Part shown: piece by piece, positions 6,545 through 8,931 of the stretch
Layout of the letters: each line of letters opens with the position of its first letter
How positions within the stretch are numbered: position 1 is the stretch's first letter
Assembly: GCA_964637725.1 (NCBI GenBank)
Contig: CAZWXH010000073.1
Location: forward strand, 1 to 8,931
Length of the DNA stretch: 8,931 bases
DNA from: CAZWXH01 sp964637725
GTDB lineage: Bacteria; Bacillota_I; Bacilli_A; Erysipelotrichales; Coprobacillaceae
Reading direction: 5' to 3'
Position numbers and translations under genes: made by a program
Notes under the pieces: generated by a model
What the model was told of the DNA's origin: nothing
Databases searched by the model: none
The model's input: only the letters and a program-made list of their open reading frames with translations

Positions 6545-6564
6545 TATAAGTAGGAGGGTTAATA

Positions 6565-7551
6565 ATGGATGAATTATTTGAGAAGATTATATATCGAGCA
6601 ATAGTAAAAAAAGCTACTGATATTCATTTGATTTTAAAAGATAGTTTAATTATCAAGTTTAGGATATTTGGTGATTTATCAATTTATGAGAAGTTTGATG
6701 AAGATATTGGAAGTAAACTCATGAATTATATTAAGTATAAATCAATGATTAATATGAATTATAAGTTATTACCTCAAACGGGTGATTTTAATATCGTAAT
6801 TAATCAAAAGAATTATGATTTAAGAATATCTTATCTTCCTTCTACTGATATTGAAAGTATTGTTATTCGAATTTTAAACAATCATGAACCATTATCTTTA
6901 GAAGAATTGACTTATCAAAATGATATTAAAGAATATCTCAAATGGCTAACAAACCAACAGGCTGGTTTATTTCTTATTAGTGGAGCAACTGGTTCTGGGA
7001 AATCAACAACGTTATATACATTAATTGATGAGATTGTTAAGTTGAAAACAAAAAATATAATTACAATTGAGGATCCTATTGAAATGCATAAGCAAGATTG
7101 TATTCAAATAGAACTCAACGAAAAATTAGGGATTACATATGAGCAGACATTAAGACAGATTCTAAGGCATGATCCTGATGTTATCATGATAGGTGAGATT
7201 AGAGATGCTAAGACAGCTAAAATTGCGATTACATGTGCATTAACAGGTCATCTGGTATTAACAACCATTCATGCTAGTAATGCTCTTCTAGCTTTAAAAA
7301 GAATGAATAATTTAGGAGTTCATAGTATTGACTTAGAAGATGTTGTCATTGGCTCGATGGCACAAAGAATCAGATACGATAAAGTGAATAAAAAAGTGAT
7401 TGTATTATCTGAACTTATGAAAGATAGCGATATTAAAGAATACTATCATACTCATTCATTAAATTATCCAACATTCTGTATACAAGCAAAAAAATTAATC
7501 AAGAAATTAAAGTTTGATCCTGCTTTATTTGAGATTGATATGAATGAATAA
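6565..7551 (+). CDS. comGA: Competence pilus assembly ATPase ComGA
   Basis: A 328-residue GspE/PilB-family secretion ATPase. It powers assembly of the ComGC pilus at the inner face of the membrane, which is needed for DNA uptake in transformation. Motifs in order are the Walker A box GATGSGKST (140-148), the Asp box IEDPIE (168-173), the Walker B DPDVIMIGEIRD (203-214) and the His box TGHLVLTTIHA (227-237). The N-terminal part, with the ATDIHL motif at 17-22, is the short form typical of Gram-positive ComGA, and the zinc tetracysteine motif of larger GspE proteins is absent. The C-terminal 60 residues are less conserved. The start follows AGGAGGG at 6552-6558. The last eight bases overlap comGB (ATGAATAA), so the two are translationally coupled. 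Confidence 0.95.
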   Translation: MDELFEKIIYRAIVKKATDIHLILKDSLIIKFRIFGDLSIYEKFDEDIGSKLMNYIKYKSMINMNYKLLPQTGDFNIVINQKNYDLRISYLPSTDIESIVIRILNNHEPLSLEELTYQNDIKEYLKWLTNQQAGLFLISGATGSGKSTTLYTLIDEIVKLKTKNIITIEDPIEMHKQDCIQIELNEKLGITYEQTLRQILRHDPDVIMIGEIRDAKTAKIAITCALTGHLVLTTIHASNALLALKRMNNLGVHSIDLEDVVIGSMAQRIRYDKVNKKVIVLSELMKDSDIKEYYHTHSLNYPTFCIQAKKLIKKLKFDPALFEIDMNE

Positions 7552-8558
7552 AGATTATTTATTTTTAAAAAATCTAAGTTCTTTGCTGGATGCTGGATAT
7601 GGGACTAAAGATGCCCTAGATATTTGTTATCAAATTCTTAAATATAATGTAATCAAGGATATTTCAAGTTCATTGGAAGAAGGGAATTCTCTTGAGTATA
7701 GTTTAATGAATTCTCATATAACTCATTTGTTTAAAGAATATTTTTCTTTTTTTAAAAACAAGAATTGCCTATCAGATGCAATAAAAAAGAGTCTTGATAT
7801 CTGTTTATCACAACAAGAGTATCAAAACCAACTGAAAACAAAATTAACTTATCCTATAATTCTGTTAGGCTTTCTTCTTATCTTTTCTATATTTGTTGTC
7901 TTTATATTACTACCNNNNNNNNNNACTACCTAATGTTAATAATCTTTTTTTATCATTTGGTATTAAAAAAAGTTTGTTGATACAAATCATTTTTACCTTC
8001 TTTCATATCATTCCAATTGTAGTTATAGTTATATGTTTTCTTATTATCTACTTACTTATCCGTCTTTTAAGAGCATTGAAATTGAAAAGATTTAAGATTA
8101 TTGAACAATATCTTAAGATGCCTTTGTTAAAAAAGTTTCTTCAAAAATATTTTTCTTTAAAGTTTGCGGTTTATTATAACGAATTACTTAAAGAGGAATT
8201 AGATGGAGCTTCAATTATTAGAACACTTAATCAACAAATGACAGAAAGTGATATAAAGATAGTTTTATATGAAATGAATAACCGTATGAATGAAGGAGAA
8301 GCACTAGAGAATATTATAGAAGATTTTGAATATCTTGACTCATTGTTTTTAACTTTTTTTAAAATGTATATGAAAAATCCAACACAATATCAATCATTAA
8401 CTCATTATATTGAATTAACATATGATCAGATTGATATATGGATAGCACAGTTTTTAAAGTATTTTATTCCATCAATTTATGGATTTGTAGGATTATTTGT
8501 GATTACTATTTATGTTTCAATTATAATTCCTATGATGAATGTAATTTCAGATATTTAA
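7544..8558 (+). CDS. comGB: Competence pilus membrane platform protein ComGB (split by a false gap)
   Basis: ComGB is the GspF/PilC-type inner membrane protein on which the competence pilus is built, working with ComGA. The assembly breaks it with ten Ns at 7915-7924. The left part (7544-7914) ends FILLP and the right part begins LPNVNNLF in another frame. The six bases ACTACC occur at both contig ends (7909-7914 and 7925-7930). Merging them removes 16 bases, restores the frame and gives FILLPNVNNLF and a 332-residue protein, normal for the family. The merged protein has hydrophobic segments at about 104-123, 142-167 and near 303-325, with two cytoplasmic T2SF helical repeats, as expected. 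The ATG overlaps the end of comGA by eight bases. Divergence is high, as usual for ComGB, but position and topology make the call safe. Confidence 0.9.
7915..7924. other. Assembly gap (ten Ns) inside comGB, probably false
   Basis: Identical six-base words (ACTACC) flank the N run, at 7909-7914 and 7925-7930. This is what results when two contigs that truly overlap by a few bases are joined with a placeholder gap. No sequence appears to be missing. Confidence 0.9.
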
Positions 8559-8571
8559 AGGAGGAAAAGAA

Positions 8572-8874
8572 ATGAACAGAAAAGGATTTACCTTAATTGA
8601 AATGATTTTTTGTATAAGTGTTATATTGATCATTTTATTGCTTGTTATTCCTAATGTTACAAACAAAAACTCGATAGTTAAAGACAAAGGTTGTGAAGCA
8701 CAAATTGAAGTTGTTAATTCTCAAATCTTGTTATATGAAATCGAAAATGGTGAATTACCAATAAGTATAAGTGATTTAACGAGTGGTGATCATCCATACC
8801 TTACTGAAAAACAAGGAATATGTCCTAATGGAAAAGATATCTCTATTAGTGATGGTCAGGCTTATGTTGACTAA
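8572..8874 (+). CDS. comGC: Major competence pseudopilin ComGC
   Basis: ComGC is the main subunit of the transformation pilus. The 100-residue protein starts with a class III prepilin signal: MNRKG, cleaved after Gly5 by prepilin peptidase, then FTLIE with the conserved Glu at position +5 of the mature protein, followed by a hydrophobic helix to about residue 27. The globular part carries Cys41 (KDKGCEAQ) and Cys84 (GICPNGK), a pair placed like the disulfide-forming cysteines of other ComGC proteins. YEIENGELP at 55-63 is also typical. A strong AAAGGAGG at 8557-8564 overlaps the end of comGB, giving a 13-base spacing between genes. High expression relative to its neighbours is expected from this ribosome site. 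The stop overlaps the comGD start. Confidence 0.95.
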   Translation: MNRKGFTLIEMIFCISVILIILLLVIPNVTNKNSIVKDKGCEAQIEVVNSQILLYEIENGELPISISDLTSGDHPYLTEKQGICPNGKDISISDGQAYVD

Positions 8875-8931
8875 TGAAGGATTTACCTTAATTGAGACTT
8901 TATTTGTTTTGTTTATTATTATCATTCTTTC
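8864..8931 (+). CDS. comGD: ComGD-like minor pseudopilin, cut by the window end
   Basis: Only the first 22 codons are present. The reading frame from ATG at 8864 gives MLTNEG, then FTLIE, then a hydrophobic run (TLFVLFIIIIL). This is a prepilin peptidase site after Gly6 followed by a pilin helix. It overlaps the end of comGC by 11 bases and has only a weak GGTCAGG-like ribosome site, so it is probably translated by coupling. The order comGA-GB-GC-GD is the standard one, and this supports the name; other minor pseudopilins share the same N terminus, so the identity rests on position. Confidence 0.8.
   Translation, partial: MLTNEGFTLIETLFVLFIIIIL

Noticed and set aside
7544..8558. comGB as two genes or a programmed frameshift
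   Set aside because: The frame change is exactly explained by a 16-base artefact, made of ten Ns and a duplicated ACTACC.
8874..8891. comGD start at the ATG following the comGC stop
   Set aside because: This frame meets a stop after five codons. The ATG at 8864 opens the frame that contains the GFTLIE prepilin motif.

Overview
The window reads as AT-rich chromosomal DNA from a low-GC Gram-positive bacterium (Bacillota). Strong AGGAGG-type ribosome sites, short hairpin-plus-T terminators, a class B penicillin-binding protein of the Firmicutes elongation type, and a Gram-positive comG competence-pilus operon all point there. An Erysipelotrichia-like gut lineage is my guess from the protein style; I cannot prove it from this sequence. 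All genes lie on the + strand. Two runs of ten Ns show that this is a draft assembly.

Layout. (1) 58-998: an acidic protein of unknown function coupled by a TAATG overlap to acpS (holo-ACP synthase), closed by a terminator. (2) 1192-1524: a short single-stranded DNA-binding protein with its own promoter region and terminator. (3) 1603-3483: lepA (elongation factor 4), interrupted in this assembly by an N gap plus about 68 bases of unrelated, GC-richer DNA. (4) 3577-5835: a class B PBP, then rpmG (ribosomal protein L33, 49 aa), then a terminator. (5) 5878-6489: a metallo-beta-lactamase-fold hydrolase of the YqgX/glyoxalase II-like type with its own terminator. (6) 6565 to the window end: comGA, comGB, comGC and the first 68 bases of comGD, tightly packed with overlapping reading frames.

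How the genes relate. Regions 1 to 5 are mostly housekeeping: lipid carrier activation, translation and wall elongation. Region 6 encodes the assembly ATPase, the membrane platform and the first two prepilins of the type IV-like pilus that pulls DNA to the cell during transformation. The short SSB lacks the acidic C-terminal tip and is the size of the competence-associated SsbB, so it may belong to the same process. A TACG-containing AT-rich element lies upstream of both the SSB gene and comGA.

The most useful observations are two assembly faults. The comGB gap is almost certainly false: the contig ends share six bases, and merging them restores one in-frame 332-residue protein. The lepA gap carries a foreign fragment that should not be read as biology without checking. 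I see no clear new system. The best candidates for novelty are the acidic protein with two ISPxxG motifs and the possible shared competence promoter element.
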